From Aristolochia californica (taxonomy: Eukaryota; Streptophyta; Magnoliopsida; Piperales; Aristolochiaceae): 64,000 nucleotides of DNA. The notes below the pieces were generated by a model. It had not been told where the DNA came from, did no database searches, and worked only from the letters and a program-made list of their open reading frames with translations. The translations under genes and the position numbers were made by a program. The stretch is taken from contig JARWKL010000008.1 of NCBI GenBank assembly GCA_029961685.1, positions 5,334,501 through 5,398,500 on the forward strand, read 5' to 3'. Positions 22,924-34,229 of the stretch are shown here, in pieces (positions within the stretch are counted from its first letter, which is position 1; each line of letters starts with the position of its first letter).

Positions 22924-23640
22924 TTACATTCCTAGACACAAGTAACCTTTGGAGAGTAGGTTATAACAAATATAATCATTCTGTGTACGAAAGTATCCTA
23001 AGAAGATACACTTGACAGATTTGGGATCAAGTTTACTATGTTGTGGGGAGGTAATATGAACAAAACATTGACAACCAAAGACTTTCAAGGGAAGTGAAAA
23101 AGGATCATCATCTGGCAACAATAAAGAGTATGAGGATTTATGACCGAGAACGGAAGAGGGTAGCCTATTTATAAGAAAACATGCAGTAAGGATGACATGT
23201 GGCCAATAAAAGTATGGGACTTTCATGGTATACAGTAGTCAGCAAGTTACCTCAAGAAAATGAAGGTTCTTCCGTTCTGCTACACCATTTTGTTGAGGGG
23301 TATAGGCACACAATGTTTGATGGATAATGTCATTCTCTTGACAAAAGGAGTCAAGGTCACTGGCAGTATATTCTTTGGCATTATCAGACCGAAGAACTTT
23401 TATTTTTTGACCAAATTGAGTGAGTACCATAGCATGAAAGGATTTAAATATGGATGAAATTTCAGAACATTCTTTAAAGAGAAATAACCATGTGGTACGA
23501 GTAAAATCATCAATAAATGTAATAAAGTACTTGATTCAAAAAATATTGGAGACGCCTAAGGGTTCCCATACATCTGTATGAATTAATGAAAAAGAAGCAA
23601 CACTTTTAAGTTCTGGATGAGGTGAGTATGTAGTCCTCTA
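22924..23640 (-). pseudogene. Element C integrase
   Basis: Minus frame 23239-23430 holds the core with KVLRSDNAKEYTA (catalytic D) and YTPQQNGVAERKN (catalytic E). Minus frame 22924-23226 holds the C-terminal half with VFGCQCFVHITSP and KSVKCIFLGYF. A frameshift separates them near 23230. The core start near 23520 is also interrupted. Confidence 0.9.
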
Positions 23641-24250
23641 GTGTTTGCTTAGTTGATAGACTTCATAATTTAACTCTGACCTTTCTTTAAGAGTCAGAAA
23701 AAGACGATGAAGATATTGTGCAGATGGACCTCCCAACTGATTGTGCCATAGACTTGTCTCAATTTCACTAGTTGAAATAATATTTATTTTAGGCACGTCC
23801 AAGTAGTAGAGCCCCCCTTGTTCACAGCCTCCACCAATCACTTGCTTTGTTATAATATCCTGAAACACACAAGAAGTGGGTGAGAAGGTGATGGAGCAAT
23901 TAAAATATTTTGTGAGCTAACTAATAGATAAAAGATTCAAGGGGAAATTAGGAACAAAAAGAATATCTATGAGCAAAAGTGATGGTGTAACAAAAGTGGA
24001 TCCTTTTCCCGAGAACTTTAGTTTGAGAGCCGTCAGCTATGATAAATTTATGTGAGAGACAAGGACAAACTGAGTGTAGTAGATTTTTGTTATATGTGAG
24101 ATGCTCGGAGGCCCCTAAGTCAATTATATAGGATGAAGAGGAGGCAAATATCATACCTGAAGAGGAAGTGGCAGTAGTAGTTGAGGAGGAACTTGGAGAA
24201 GAAACCATAAGTGTTTGCATTTTTTTAGAATAAGTCATACTCATCATCGG
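23638..24250 (-). pseudogene. Element C protease and gag-pre-integrase
   Basis: Frame 23948-24247 has SYIIDLGASEHLTYNKNLL, the protease active-site region with D-L-G in place of D-S-G. Frame 23638-23868 has MFQDIITKQVIGGGCEQGGLYYL, then the gag-pre-integrase block, where the expected W-H-x-R-L-G-H is WHNQLGGPS. The break between frames lies at 23870-23945. Confidence 0.87.
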
Positions 24251-25186
24251 TAAGCGGTTTTCTTTTCTGTTGATGTGGTAGACTGGTCCTCCTTTGTATC
24301 ACTTAATAAGGCTTGATTATTCTTCATCCAATCTGATTTGCCATGGACTCTATAACATGTTTCTATAATGTGGCCATATTTTCCACAATGGGTGCATTCC
24401 CTGTAATAGTACATATCAATGGTGTGGCCATATCTCCTACACCCAGTGCATTCCTTGCCATCTATTCTGACAAAACCATTCCTTTCAGCTCTTCCTAGTC
24501 CTCTATAATTTCTTTCACGACCTCGGCCATTATCAGATGATGTTCCCCTATGTCCGGAGAACTTAGCGGATGATACTTTGATAATAGAAGAAGAAGCATT
24601 TGGAATACGGAGTAATGTGGCACAAACATTATCAAAAGTGGGAATAGCATAGGCGCTAAAAAGTTGACTTTTAGCAACTTCTAGATATGGCTTAATGTTT
24701 GAAAGGCAAATGGTAGTGACTAAGACTTCTTTCTGCTTGTCTTGGACAAAGACATCCGTGGAGGTAGGCTGAGCTATTTTCCATTATTGAGCCAAATATT
24801 CATGGATATTTCTCCTTGTTTAGTGTTGAACATTTTTTGGGGAATATCATATGACCTGTATAAGTTGTCGGAGCTAAAGTACAACTTAGCACATGTCTCC
24901 CAAATTTGTTTAGCAGTCTCAAGATGAATAACATTGTTGGAGATATGTTCTTCCATGTTGTTGATGAGCCAACTAATAACTAAACAATCATTTTTAACCA
25001 CTTATTATAAGAAATATCTTCTTCATCTATAGGTGGTTCAAGTTTGGTGAGGTGACCAAGTAGGTCATTTGATATAAGAAATCGACGAACCGATGTGGAT
25101 TAGTTCATGAAATTTGATACCCCTTGCATGGGTGTAGTAGTAATTCTAAGTGTATCACTATTGTTACCCATGTTTTCTTCAGCCAT
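24250..25186 (-). pseudogene. Element C gag with two zinc knuckles
   Basis: The likely start codon is at 25186-25184 (MAEENMGNN). The capsid block at 24774-25001 has CLVISWLINNMEEHISNN and AKQIWETCAKLYFS. Two adjacent zinc knuckles are read near 24370-24450: CTHCGKYGHIIETC, which is intact, and a second of the form CTGCRRYGHTIDMY, in which the last cysteine is tyrosine. Stops occur near 25000 and 25105. Element A has only one knuckle here. Confidence 0.85.
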
Positions 25187-25689
25187 AATTGACAATTCAA
25201 TGTAAAAAAGATTCTCCAACAAATAATAATAAAAAAACCAAGTAGAGTTCTTCAACCAACTTGGTTAATGGATAGGCTTAGCATAGAAGCTAAGTAATAA
25301 TATTTCTAAAATCCAATGAATAAATAACCAGTCATAATAGGCTCAATACCAATCTTCTTTATCAGGAAATTTTGTTCCCACAAAATTATAACTTTTTATG
25401 CATAAAATCTCAACATAAACTGATTTTCAATCAAAAAATTTCCAAACGACAAAACTGCCTTGGTAACTTCTAATCCGAGATGCATAAATCTCAATAATCT
25501 CATAATGTGAAGACCACCATAAAATCATCTCTAAACCATCTTCTAAATCCAAAAACCAGTATCATGAATTAATAATAACAATAATATATCTCATGAGCTT
25601 CAATCTTCCTTCACAAAGAGCCTTCTATGAGTAGCTTTGATCATAACTTCTTAGAGCATTCCTTTTGACATGGGGATCCTAAGTTTGAT

Positions 25690-25701
25690 GGTCTAATACC
25701 A
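25690..25701 (-). other. Primer-binding site of element C
   Basis: On the minus strand this reads TGGTATTAGACC, matching the initiator tRNA-Met site at 10 of 12 positions, directly next to the 5' LTR. Confidence 0.85.
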
Positions 25702-26307
25702 TGTTGAATTTAGGACCCCTTTACTGAAATCTTGAGCAAGGAGTGAGACAGAGAGAGAGAGCTCTCGGGTAGAGAAGAGAGAAGAGAGAAGAAAAAAAAA
25801 CAGATTTTAGGCTAAAGAGGAAGTCTTCACATGAGAGAAGTAGAGATCTACTTCATTTTCTTATTTTTATTCGAGTACAAACACCTCCATTTATAGTAGA
25901 GGAAAGTAGTAGAGTCCAAGTACAATTAAACTACCATTCTCCTAATTACATCCAAACTATAACTCTTAAAGATAAGTCTATCATAATAAAATAACTCAAC
26001 ATAATTAAAAAACTAAAATAACTCAAACTAAAACTCTTCTATGAGGACGTGATCATATGATAAAGATGTCAGCTTGTGGTTATCATTGTGGGTCCTACTT
26101 GATCTTCGAACTCATGTGATAAGGATACCAACTCGTGGTTATCTTTGTGGGTCCCATTTGATCTTCAAATATTCCAACTCATTCCAGCTCGTGCTTCACA
26201 TCTTCCAACTCATGCCAGCTCATGTAATGACTCATCGTGTGTCATCTCATGTTCTCATGGTTGGTCCTACCAGCTCGTGCAACCATGATAGGTCCCACAT
26301 TGTAACA
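25702..26307 (-). repeat. Right (5') LTR of element C
   Basis: A 606-bp counterpart of 20443-21052, with the same start, TATA region and end (GTAACA). The two copies are similar but carry scattered substitutions, so the insertion is not recent. Confidence 0.93.
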
Positions 26308-26530
26308 TTAACTATGATATTAAGCTAACAATTTTTTAAAACATTTTCATGTTGTTTCTAAACCTTACATGAAATAAGTCTAGTTATGTTCTCTAAATAA
26401 TTTTTTGAAACTTAATTCTATAAAAATATTGGTTCAAATTAAATAAGTATGTCTAAAAACGTTTTATCTTACTTTTTAAACTTTTACAAACTCAAAAAAG
26501 TAGGAAGATTGAACAATTTCTCTAATAGTT

Positions 26531-26839
26531 TGTTGAAGAGCAGGTATGGAAGAGTCCCATATGACTCTCACAAGAAAAAGTCTTATGGAGAGAATTATTA
26601 TGGAAGAAGGTCTCATAAATTTTTTTAGTTTAAAGGTGTTTTAGTTGTGTTAGCCTTCTATTTGTGTTTAGTTCAATTATTCTAGGATTTATCTTTTAGT
26701 CTTTAACTTTGGGTGTAACTGGGATAATGATAGTTTAATTGTAATAGGATTCTACTTGTTTAATCTATTATAAATAGAGGATCAGGTACTCAAATTACAA
26801 CAAGTCAATAAAGTTTTTCTCTTTTTCAGAAATACAACA
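26531..26839 (+). repeat. 5' LTR of element I
   Basis: It runs TGTTGAAGAG...TACAACA over 309 bp, with a TATA box-like ttataaatagagg near 26770. It is the reverse complement in type of the D and E LTRs. Confidence 0.92.
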
Positions 26840-28237
26840 TGGTATCAATCATGTCAAGTAGTTTAGGTTTGTATTCTATCTATTTTTTTCTATCATGTTC
26901 CAGTAACTGTTGTTTTCTTGGCATTTGTACCTCCATAATGAACTTTTCATATTACAAATTATATATTAACAGAAACATCTTTGAGGCTACTTTTCAACTA
27001 AAAAAGAATTTTTGAAATATGAGTTTTCTACTAAGAGAAATTATATTTTTAACCAGTAAAGAAGAAAAAGTACTCAATTTTGCCACATTACAAAGTTTGA
27101 AATCTATGAGATTCTTTCTCTAAAAAGAAGCATATTTTATGAAGAAAAGTTATTCTTGGATGAACTTTACCAAATTCTATTTTTTGAAGGAGAAAATTTC
27201 ATGTCAATCTAAATTCTATAAGGAGATTCTCATTTGAGTCTGCAAAGGTTAGACATCAAATTAAAGCTCGTTGAATCTAGTTTCTAGAGCAATAAATTTT
27301 TTATAAATTTGAACTATATTTTTGGAGATATTAATATCAAAAGTACCAAAGGTTAGTTCTATAAAAAATCTCTCATTTTTTCCTATTTTTTCTCTTATTA
27401 TCTCTCATGGCATTAACGTGAATTGAGTTTACTTTTCTCCTATAATCCGAGTTTTTTAGCAAAAAATGTCTTCTAATTAGAAAGTTTTTATCCAACTTAA
27501 TTACTCCACAATGTGTTCATGCAAGATATGCAATATCTTGCATCAATGTCGTTTTCAAGTTTTGTGTTTTTGTTACTTAGTTGTATGTCTTTCACTTAGT
27601 TAACTCAAAAAAATTGTGGTCCCCTAAAAAACGTTATACTTGGTTAAATTTGTTTAGTTATTTCATTACTACCACTACAATCTCCTTCTTATTATGGTGG
27701 TTGCTATTTTCTCTTCAATTCTCCATTAACCTTTTATTTGATAGCCTTGCTCCTACTATCCTTTTTTTTTACTCTTGTTTAACCTCCTTTTTGGCCAACC
27801 CTTTGGTGTGTTGCTTTGGTTGGTCATATATATATATAAGGATTTTTTAAGTCTAATGAGATTTTTTTATTTATACTTTTTATCACTATCTTGTGAATGA
27901 CATTCATTACCCGCTTTAGTGATTATTATCACTATTTTTGCTCAAAATGCTTTGAGGTTGATTTCAATTTATGTTTTATCACCCACTTTTTACTCTTTGA
28001 GAGTTTGTGTCTTGTTTCGTACTTATTCTAATACAACTATTTTATTTGTTTCAAACTGTAATCATTGCCATTACCTCCCAACTTAAAGTGGAGATTAGAA
28101 GGAGAAGTATGGGGATGAGATTGGAAGTTGAGTGTTATAGTGGTTGCGCCTCCTTCTGAATTCCAAGTTTGAGAAGAGAAGTATAATCTACAATGAAAAA
28201 TTCCTCGTGTTGTGGTAATCAAATTTCATGTAAATAG

Positions 28238-28575
28238 TATTATGATATGTTAAAATATATATTGAATGTAATTTATGTTCATAATTGTTGTATACTTTGG
28301 GTTATGTACATAGGGTTATTAGATTAGGCTTAATAGGATGGGTGGTGTTGTATTGGGCCCATGGGCCATTTTGTAACAGGAAAACATAAATCTTAAATAC
28401 ATAATGAAAGGGGGAAAAACCCCAACGAAAATATTTTTCCTTTGTCGCTCGTGTTCTTCGTGTTCACCGTGAAACCAAAGAGCTCAACGCTCTCTCTCGT
28501 TGGTGTTTTGGACTGTTCCCTCAATCCCGTGAGTTTCGTCGGATCGTTCATTCCCGTCAGATCGTTTATTTGTCA
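28238..28575 (+). repeat. 5' LTR of element J
   Basis: 338 bp, ending TTTGTCA next to the PBS. Its first two bases are TA instead of TG; the 3' LTR preserves TG. Confidence 0.95.
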
Positions 28576-28588
28576 TGGTATCAGAGCT
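28576..28588 (+). other. Primer-binding site of element J
   Basis: TGGTATCAGAGCT lies immediately after the LTR, a perfect initiator tRNA-Met site. Confidence 0.95.
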
Positions 28589-28959
28589 AGATTCGTTCAA
28601 AGATTGACCGCCCGAAGCATCTTTGTCCGACGACCTGCGCTGTACGACGACTCTGTTTTCGGCAACACTTTCAGGGGTTGTCAAAAAATCTTGTCGGGCG
28701 GTTCCATTGCCGAAAAAGCTACAACGAGTGGTTCTGTTGCCGGGAAAGGGTTCTCGCCGGAAGGGGAAACAAAAGGGGTGTTTTCGGAGGTTGTCGGAAA
28801 ATCTTTTAGGAGCTCTGAAAAGTTGTCAGAAAAGCTCCACCGGCGGTTCTGTTGCCGGGACGGGGGTTTTCGCCGGGAAACTTTCCTGAAGGGGAAAAGA
28901 AAGGTTTTTTTTAAGAGCAATTATTTGGCATAAGGTCGTTATGCAATTTGAGAGACTTT

Positions 28960-29215
28960 GGGGGCCGATTTGTAATTTCTGGGGGTTTGGGGTCAAATTA
29001 GAATTTCTGATATTTTGGCAAATTTGAAATTTCTGAAAGTGTGGGGTGTATTTCGAATTTCAGAATGTGTGGTGGTATATTTCGAATTTCTGATAATTTG
29101 GGGGCAAATCTTGAATTGTTGAAAGTGTAGGGGTCTATTTGGAATTTCCAAAAAGTGGGGGTATACTTGGAATTTCTGATATTACGGGGGTAGATCAGGA
29201 ATTTTGTTAGATCCG
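28960..29215 (+). repeat. Degenerate minisatellite in the leader of element J
   Basis: About eight units of roughly 30 bp, each containing (G/C)AATTTCTGA-like sequence followed by a G-rich run (GTGGGGG or TTGGGGG). The array ends just before the gag start codon at 29224. It is non-coding in the plus frame. Confidence 0.85.
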
Positions 29216-29223
29216 ATCTTATC

Positions 29224-29874
29224 ATGTCAGCAGAAAAATTAGATTTCTATCATATTCGGTTCACGGGCAAGAATTACGGTGCTTGGGAATTTCAGTTCCG
29301 GTTATTCGTTCAAGGAAAGGGTTTATGGGGACATATTGATGGTAGTCATCCGGCACCTGGCGATGCTGATGCATTGTCAAAATGGATCATCCTGGATGCT
29401 AGAGTCATGACTTGGATACTTGGATCCATTAAGCCTCACCTAGTCCTTAATCTGAGGCCCTACAAAACTACAACAGATATGTGGAATTACCTCCACAAGG
29501 TTTATCGTCAAACCAGCATGACCCATCGATTTCAAGTTGAATATGAAATGGCAAATTTCACCCAAGGCAGTCGCTCCATTGAAGAATATTTCTCGGGCTT
29601 CCAAAATCTGTGGGCTGACTACACTGACATTGTTTATGAGGATGTCCCTGCTGCTGCTCTCTCTACTGTGCAAGCCGTACATGAAACCAGTAAAAGGGAT
29701 AAATTATTGATGAAGCTTCGTACAGAATTTGAGATTGCTCGATCACATTTGATGAATCGTCATCTAGTGCCATCACTAGATGCCTGTTTGGGTGAACTTC
29801 TCTGGGAGGAGCAACGCCTTGCTGCTCAGGCTGGCATGGAACCTCGGTTCAGGCTGATATCTCGGCTCCTGTAG
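29224..29874 (+). CDS. Element J gag, capsid part (ORF intact, then frameshift)
   Basis: A 216-residue open frame beginning MSAEKLDFYHIRFTG, with the copia gag N-terminal pattern (F.GKNYGAWEFQFRLFVQGKGLWGHIDG) and the UBN2-type core (MTWILGSIKPHLVLNLRP, TDMWNYLHKVY, SRSIEEYFSGFQNLW). It would form the structural particle that packages element RNA. The frame is lost near 29840. Beyond two frameshifts, two CCHC zinc knuckles follow at about 29921-30016 (CFHCKAYGHFVRDC and CSYCKKPGHHIDVC). This is the longest intact coding piece in the window. Its start codon follows the leader and fits family practice. Confidence 0.9.
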   Translation: MSAEKLDFYHIRFTGKNYGAWEFQFRLFVQGKGLWGHIDGSHPAPGDADALSKWIILDARVMTWILGSIKPHLVLNLRPYKTTTDMWNYLHKVYRQTSMTHRFQVEYEMANFTQGSRSIEEYFSGFQNLWADYTDIVYEDVPAAALSTVQAVHETSKRDKLLMKLRTEFEIARSHLMNRHLVPSLDACLGELLWEEQRLAAQAGMEPRFRLISRLL

Positions 29875-30084
29875 CTTATGTAGCACAAGGAAGAAATAAG
29901 GGACACCAGTTCTGTTCAGTGCTTCCACTGCAAGGCTTATGGTCACTTTGTTCGGGACTGCCCCAAAAGGTCATGTAGCTACTGCAAGAAGCCTGGTCAT
30001 CACATCGATGTTTGTCCTACACGCCTTGAAAGGAGGAGGAATACCGCTTATCATGCCTCCACTGGTACTTCTAGTTCTACAGCA

Positions 30085-30660
30085 TTGCCACCAGTTCAAC
30101 CAGCACCTGCAAGTTCAACCACCCTCACTCCTGAAATGGTGCAACAAATGATCATATCTGCCTTTTCTACTTTTGGTATCTCAGGTAAGCAGAAACTCTC
30201 TACTCACTCATGCTATTTTGATTCTGGTGCTTCTAACTACATGACCAACAATGTTTTATCTCTTTCGAATGTCTGAAAGTATGATGGCAACCTGCACATC
30301 AACACTACTGATGGCAGCACTCTGCCTATCAGTGTTGATGGTGATCTCTCTTCATCGTTAGCTGATGTCTTTGTGTCTCCAGCCCTGTCAACAAACCTTC
30401 TGTCTGTTGGTCAATTGGTCGATAAAAACTGTAATGTTTAGTTTTCTCGTTCTGGCTGTGTTGTGTAGGATCAACCATCGGGGAAGGTGATCGTGAAGGG
30501 GCCTAAAGTGGGCAGGCTATTTCCACTTAAAGTCTTTTTATCCACTGTTATTCCATGTTCTCCTGTACTTTCTTTTACTTGTAATGTTGTTGGATTTGGC
30601 ACTAAGATGTGGCATAGACGTCTAGGCCACCCAAACTCGGTTGTACTTTCATACATTATT
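30085..30660 (+). pseudogene. Element J protease and gag-pre-integrase
   Basis: The protease region shows CYFDSGASNYMTNN at about 30211-30250, with the catalytic D-S-G intact, and then an in-frame stop near 30276. It continues with DVFVSPALSTNLLSVGQLV and a second stop near 30439. The gag-pre-integrase block MWHRRLGHPNSV is at about 30608-30640. The active site survives but the frame does not. Confidence 0.88.
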
Positions 30661-31577
30661 TAAATCGGGTTTATTAGGCAATCAAGACTGTACTTCTCAT
30701 GATACTTATTTTGACTGTTCATCATGTAAACTTGGCAAAAGTAAAACTCTACCATTTCCGCATCATGCCTCACATGTCTCCCACTGCTTTGACTTTATTC
30801 ATAGTGATGTCTGGGGCATTTCTCCTGTTGTCTCGCATGCACAAATTAAATACTTTGTCACCTTTATTTATGACTTTAGTCGATTCACCTGGGTCTACTT
30901 CTTACGGTCTAAATCTGAAGTTTTTGTCATTTTTAAGAGGTTTCTTACACTCATTGAAACACAATTCTCTGCTCACCTTAAAGTACTTTGTTCTGACTCT
31001 GGAGGCGAGTACATATCGGCGAAATTCTAGGAATTTCTTTAAAGCAAAGGCATTATCTGTCAACATTCTTGTCCCTCGACACCCCAACAAAATGGTATTG
31101 CTGAGCGTAAAAATCGTCACCTTCTTGATATGGTCTGCACCATTCTCATTGAATCATCCGTTCCTCCTAGGTTTTGGTGTGAAACTCTCTCTACCTCCGT
31201 TCATTTAATCAACCACCTACCCTCACCTATCTTGCATCATGTCTCTCCCTTTGTTAAATTATTTGGTTATTCTCCATCCTACACTGATCTTCGGACATTC
31301 GGTTGTGTTTGTTTTGTGCATTTACTTGATCATGAATGGCATAAACTTACAACCCAATCAGTTATGTGTGCATTTCTTGGGTATGCCGGTTCTCAAAAGG
31401 GCTATGTTTGCTATGATCCCCAGGCGCGTCGAGTCCGTGTTTCTCGGAATGTGGTCTTCTTTGAAAATCAATATTTCTTTCCACCTCAAGTTACTCTATT
31501 GTCTGCCTCTCTGTCTAGTTTGCCGAACTTTGATGAGTCTCACCCCACTGCCTCGTTGCCCTCTCCTCATCCTAACT
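30641..31577 (+). pseudogene. Element J integrase
   Basis: Frame 30641-31030 has CSSCKLGKSKTLPF (zinc-binding end), DFIHSDVWG (first catalytic D) and LCSDSGGEY (second D), and then a stop. The frame after that, including frame 31130-31579, holds PQQNGIAERKNRHLLD (catalytic E), RFWCETLSTSVHLINHLP, FGCVCFVHLLDHEW and CAFLGYAGSQKGYVCYD. All three acidic positions are recognisable. Two stops in the middle and a downstream duplication break it. Confidence 0.9.
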
Positions 31578-31759
31578 AAAGGGCTATGTTTGCTATGATC
31601 CCCAGGCGCGTCGAGTCCGTGTTTCTCGGAATGTGGTCTTCTTTGAAAATCAATATTTCTTTCCACCTCAAGTTACTCTACTGTCTGCCTCTCTGTCTAG
31701 TTTGCTGAACTTTGATGAGCCTCACCCCACTGCCTCGTTGCCCTCTCCTCATCCTAACA
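31396..31759 (+). repeat. 182-bp tandem duplication inside element J pol
   Basis: The segment encoding KGYVCYDPQARRVRVSRNVV and what follows (31396-31577) is repeated immediately at 31578-31759 with only a few substitutions. Because 182 is not a multiple of three, the second copy is out of frame with the first, which adds to the inactivation of J. Confidence 0.95.
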
Positions 31760-31894
31760 TGGCGCTTGCTCCTGGTTCTCCCTCGGCTCCTGCTCCCCTC
31801 CATGTTCGTAGATCCACGCATCGTTCTTTTCCTCCTGCACGGTATGGTTTTCCTTCCCTTGTATCTTTGGTAGCTACTTTGGCTTCTATTTCCA

Positions 31895-33010
31895 TTCCTT
31901 TTGGCTATAAACAGGCTATGGCACATGAGTGTTGGCAAAAGGCAATGCAAACGGAACTCCAAGCTCTAGAGGAGAATCACACCTGGGACATTGTGGCTTG
32001 CCCTCCTACTATTCGGCCTCTTGGAAGTAAGTGGGTCTTCTCTGTCAAGTTGCGGTCAGGTGGATCGTTGGATCGGTACAAAGCCCGCCTTGTGGCCCTG
32101 GGGAATAGGTAGGTAAATGGGATTGATTATGATGAAACTTTTGCCCCAGTTGCCAAGATGACCACAATACGTACTATCTTAGCCATTGCAGCATCTCAGT
32201 CTTGGCCACTGCATCAGATGGATGTGAAGAATGCCTTTCTCTACGGTGATCTGCAGGAAGATGTCTACATAAAGATTCCCTCGGGGTATGTCTACATCCT
32301 CTCCTGATCTTGTCTACAAGCTACGTCATCCTTTGTATGGGCTTAAACAAGTCCCCTAGGCTTGGTTTGAGAAGTTTCGCGGCACACTCATCCTCCACCG
32401 GTTTACCCAGAGTCAGTATGATTCATCTCTCTTCTATCATAAGTCTACCGTGGGCATGGTAATTCTCTTGGTTTATGTGGATGACATCATCATTACTGGC
32501 ACTGACTCTGGACTGATTACCAAGCTTCAGAAGGTGTTGCATGCCGATTTTCATATGAAGGATCTTGGACAACTCAGATACTTCTTAGGGATGGAGGTAC
32601 ATCACACACCCAGAGGTATTTTTTTAAACCAGCATAAGTATATTCAAGATCTTATTACTCTCACTGGGTTGGAGGATACATCTTCGGTGCCCACCCCTAT
32701 GGAGGTCAATGTTAAATATCGGAAAGATGAAGGGACTCTCATTGATGATCCAACTATCTATCGACGACTAGTCGGGAGTCTCATATACTTGACTACTACT
32801 CGCCTGGACATTTCTTATGTTGTTCATAAGGTCAGTCAGTTTATGTCATCTCCTCGTCTATCACCTTCATCTTGCGGCAGTTCGGCGCATCATCCGTTAT
32901 CTGCGCGGCTCCCCTGCTCGTGGCTTATTCTTTCCTACCGGCTCCATGTTACGTCTAGTTGCCTACAGTGATGCTGATTGGGTAGGGTGCTTCGATACCC
33001 GTCGCTCTAC
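31895..33010 (+). pseudogene. Element J reverse transcriptase
   Basis: RT begins at HECWQKAMQTELQALEENHTW and GSKWVFSVKLRSGGSLDRYK (frame 31633-32112). It continues past a stop with [16 protein letters not shown] and [18 protein letters not shown], shifts frame near 32290, and resumes with HPLYGLKQ and a stop. Frame 32450-32971 carries the catalytic VYVDDIIITGTDS (YVDD at 32474-32485), MKDLGQLRYFLGMEV and TTTRLDISYVVHKVSQFM. A frameshift near 32860 joins the RIIRYLRGSPARGLF block. Confidence 0.92.
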
Positions 33011-33023
33011 TACAAGCTGATGT

Positions 33024-33434
33024 ATGTTTTTAGGGGATGCAATGATTTCTTGGAAATGTAAGAAACAAGACCAGGTGTCCAAGTCATCTACCGAGACCGA
33101 GTATCGTGCTATGTCTACTGCGTGTTCTGAAGTTATTTGGCTCCACGGTCTTCTTGCTGAACTTCAGTTTCCTCAGCCCTCATCTACACAACTTCATGCA
33201 GATAATACAAGTGCTATCCAGATTGCAGCCAATCCAGTTTTTCATGAGCATACCAAGCATATTGAGGTTGACTGTCACTCCATCCGCGACACTTTGGAGC
33301 ACCGGGTAATATCTCTTCCGTACATTTCTTCGGATCTTCAAGTGGCCGATGTCTTCACCAAAGCATTGTCTCAATCCCGACATAATTTTTTGGTTGGCAA
33401 ATTGTTACTAGTTGACTCACCATCATTAATTTGA
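33024..33434 (+). pseudogene. Element J RNase H (end of pol)
   Basis: This frame contains SKSSTETEYRAMSTACSEV (active-site glutamate), ADNTSAIQIAANPVFHEHT and IEVDCHSIRD, and ends seven bases into the PPT region. The preceding aspartate block (YSDADWVGCFDTRRSTTS) is separated by a stop at 33018-33020. RNase H removes RNA from the cDNA hybrid; this copy is dead because pol is broken upstream. Confidence 0.9.
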
Positions 33435-33441
33435 GGGGGGA

Positions 33442-33779
33442 TGTTACGATATGTTAAAATGTATATTAAATATAATTTATGTTCATCATTATTGTATACT
33501 TTGAGTTATGTACATAGGGTTATTAGATTAGGCTCAATAGGATGGGTGGTGTTGTATTGGGCCCATGGGTCATTTTGTAACAGGAAAACCTAAATCTTAA
33601 ATACATAATGAAAGGGGAAAAAACCCCAATGGAAATATTTTTCCTTTGTCGCTCGTGTTCTTCGTGTTCACCATGAAACCAAAGAGCTCAGCGCTCTCTC
33701 TCGTTGGTGTTTTGGACTGTTCCGTCAATCCCGTGAGTTTCGTCGGATCGTTCGTTCCCATTAGATCGTTTATTTGTCA
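33442..33779 (+). repeat. 3' LTR of element J
   Basis: 338 bp, TGTTACGATA...TTTGTCA, preceded by the PPT AATTTGAGGGGGGA (33428-33441). Confidence 0.95.
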
Positions 33780-33922
33780 AATAGAACATCCAAGTGGGAG
33801 AACAAGATGAGAAAAAAAGAAGAAGTTTTTTGCATAGAAGATTTTTTTTTAGGAAAAAAAAATAAAGACTTAGAATCTTTTTCATTGCAAGCTAAAGTTA
33901 TAAATTCCACCTTGAGGGCGAG

Positions 33923-34229
33923 TGTTGAAGATAAGGTATGGAAGAGTCCCACTTGATTCTCACAACAAGAAGTCTAATAGAGTTAGGATAATTATGGAAT
34001 GAGGACTGATAGAAGAGTTTCTTTTTGAATGTGTTTTAGTTATGTTAGTCTTTTATTTGTGTTCAATTGTTCTAGGACTTATCTTTTAGTGTTTAATTTT
34101 GGGTGTAACTAACATAAGAGTAGTTTAATTGTAATTAAATTATACTTGTTTCCTTTATCATAAATAGAATCTCATGTACTCAAATTCCAACAAGTCAATG
34201 AAGTTTTTTTCCTTTCCGAAAGTTCAACA
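33923..34229 (+). repeat. 3' LTR of element I
   Basis: It runs TGTTGAAGAT...GTTCAACA over 307 bp and is preceded by the degenerate purine tract CCTTGAGGGCGAG (33910-33922). Confidence 0.92.

Larger units (their letters stand above)
20443..26307 (-). mobile_element. Copia LTR retrotransposon C (structurally complete)
   Basis: A 5865-bp minus-strand element with LTRs at 20443-21052 and 25702-26307, a PPT at 21053-21071 and a PBS-like site at 25690-25701. All domains are present in copia order (gag, PR, IN, RT, RH), but each is broken by stops or frameshifts. The flanking 5-mers TGAAC (20438-20442) and TTAAC (26308-26312) match at 4 of 5. Its nearest relative in the window is element A. Confidence 0.95.
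28238..33779 (+). mobile_element. Copia LTR retrotransposon J (nested in element I)
   Basis: A 5542-bp plus-strand element with two 338-bp LTRs, exact 5-bp target duplications (AATAG at 28233-28237 and 33780-33784), a perfect PBS and a PPT. The domain order is gag, PR, IN, RT, RH. The LTRs differ at about 20 positions by eye (about 6%), so the insertion is old. Stops, frameshifts and a 182-bp internal duplication inactivate it. Confidence 0.97.
26531..34229 (+). mobile_element. Non-coding LTR element I, split by copia element J
   Basis: A plus-strand element of the D/E family, with its 5' LTR at 26531-26839, a PBS from 26840 (TGGTATCAATCA) and its 3' LTR at 33923-34229. The flanking 5-mers are identical (TAGTT at 26526-26530 and 34230-34234). 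Copia element J (28238-33779) is inserted in its interior; without J and one target duplication the element is about 2.15 kb. No ORF of any retrotransposon protein is found in its own sequence, but the interior aligns with the reverse complement of D and E. Confidence 0.95.

Noticed and set aside
31678..31962. Minus ORF with R-rich sequence opposite element J
   Set aside because: It is the antisense of J pol sequence and has no support of its own.
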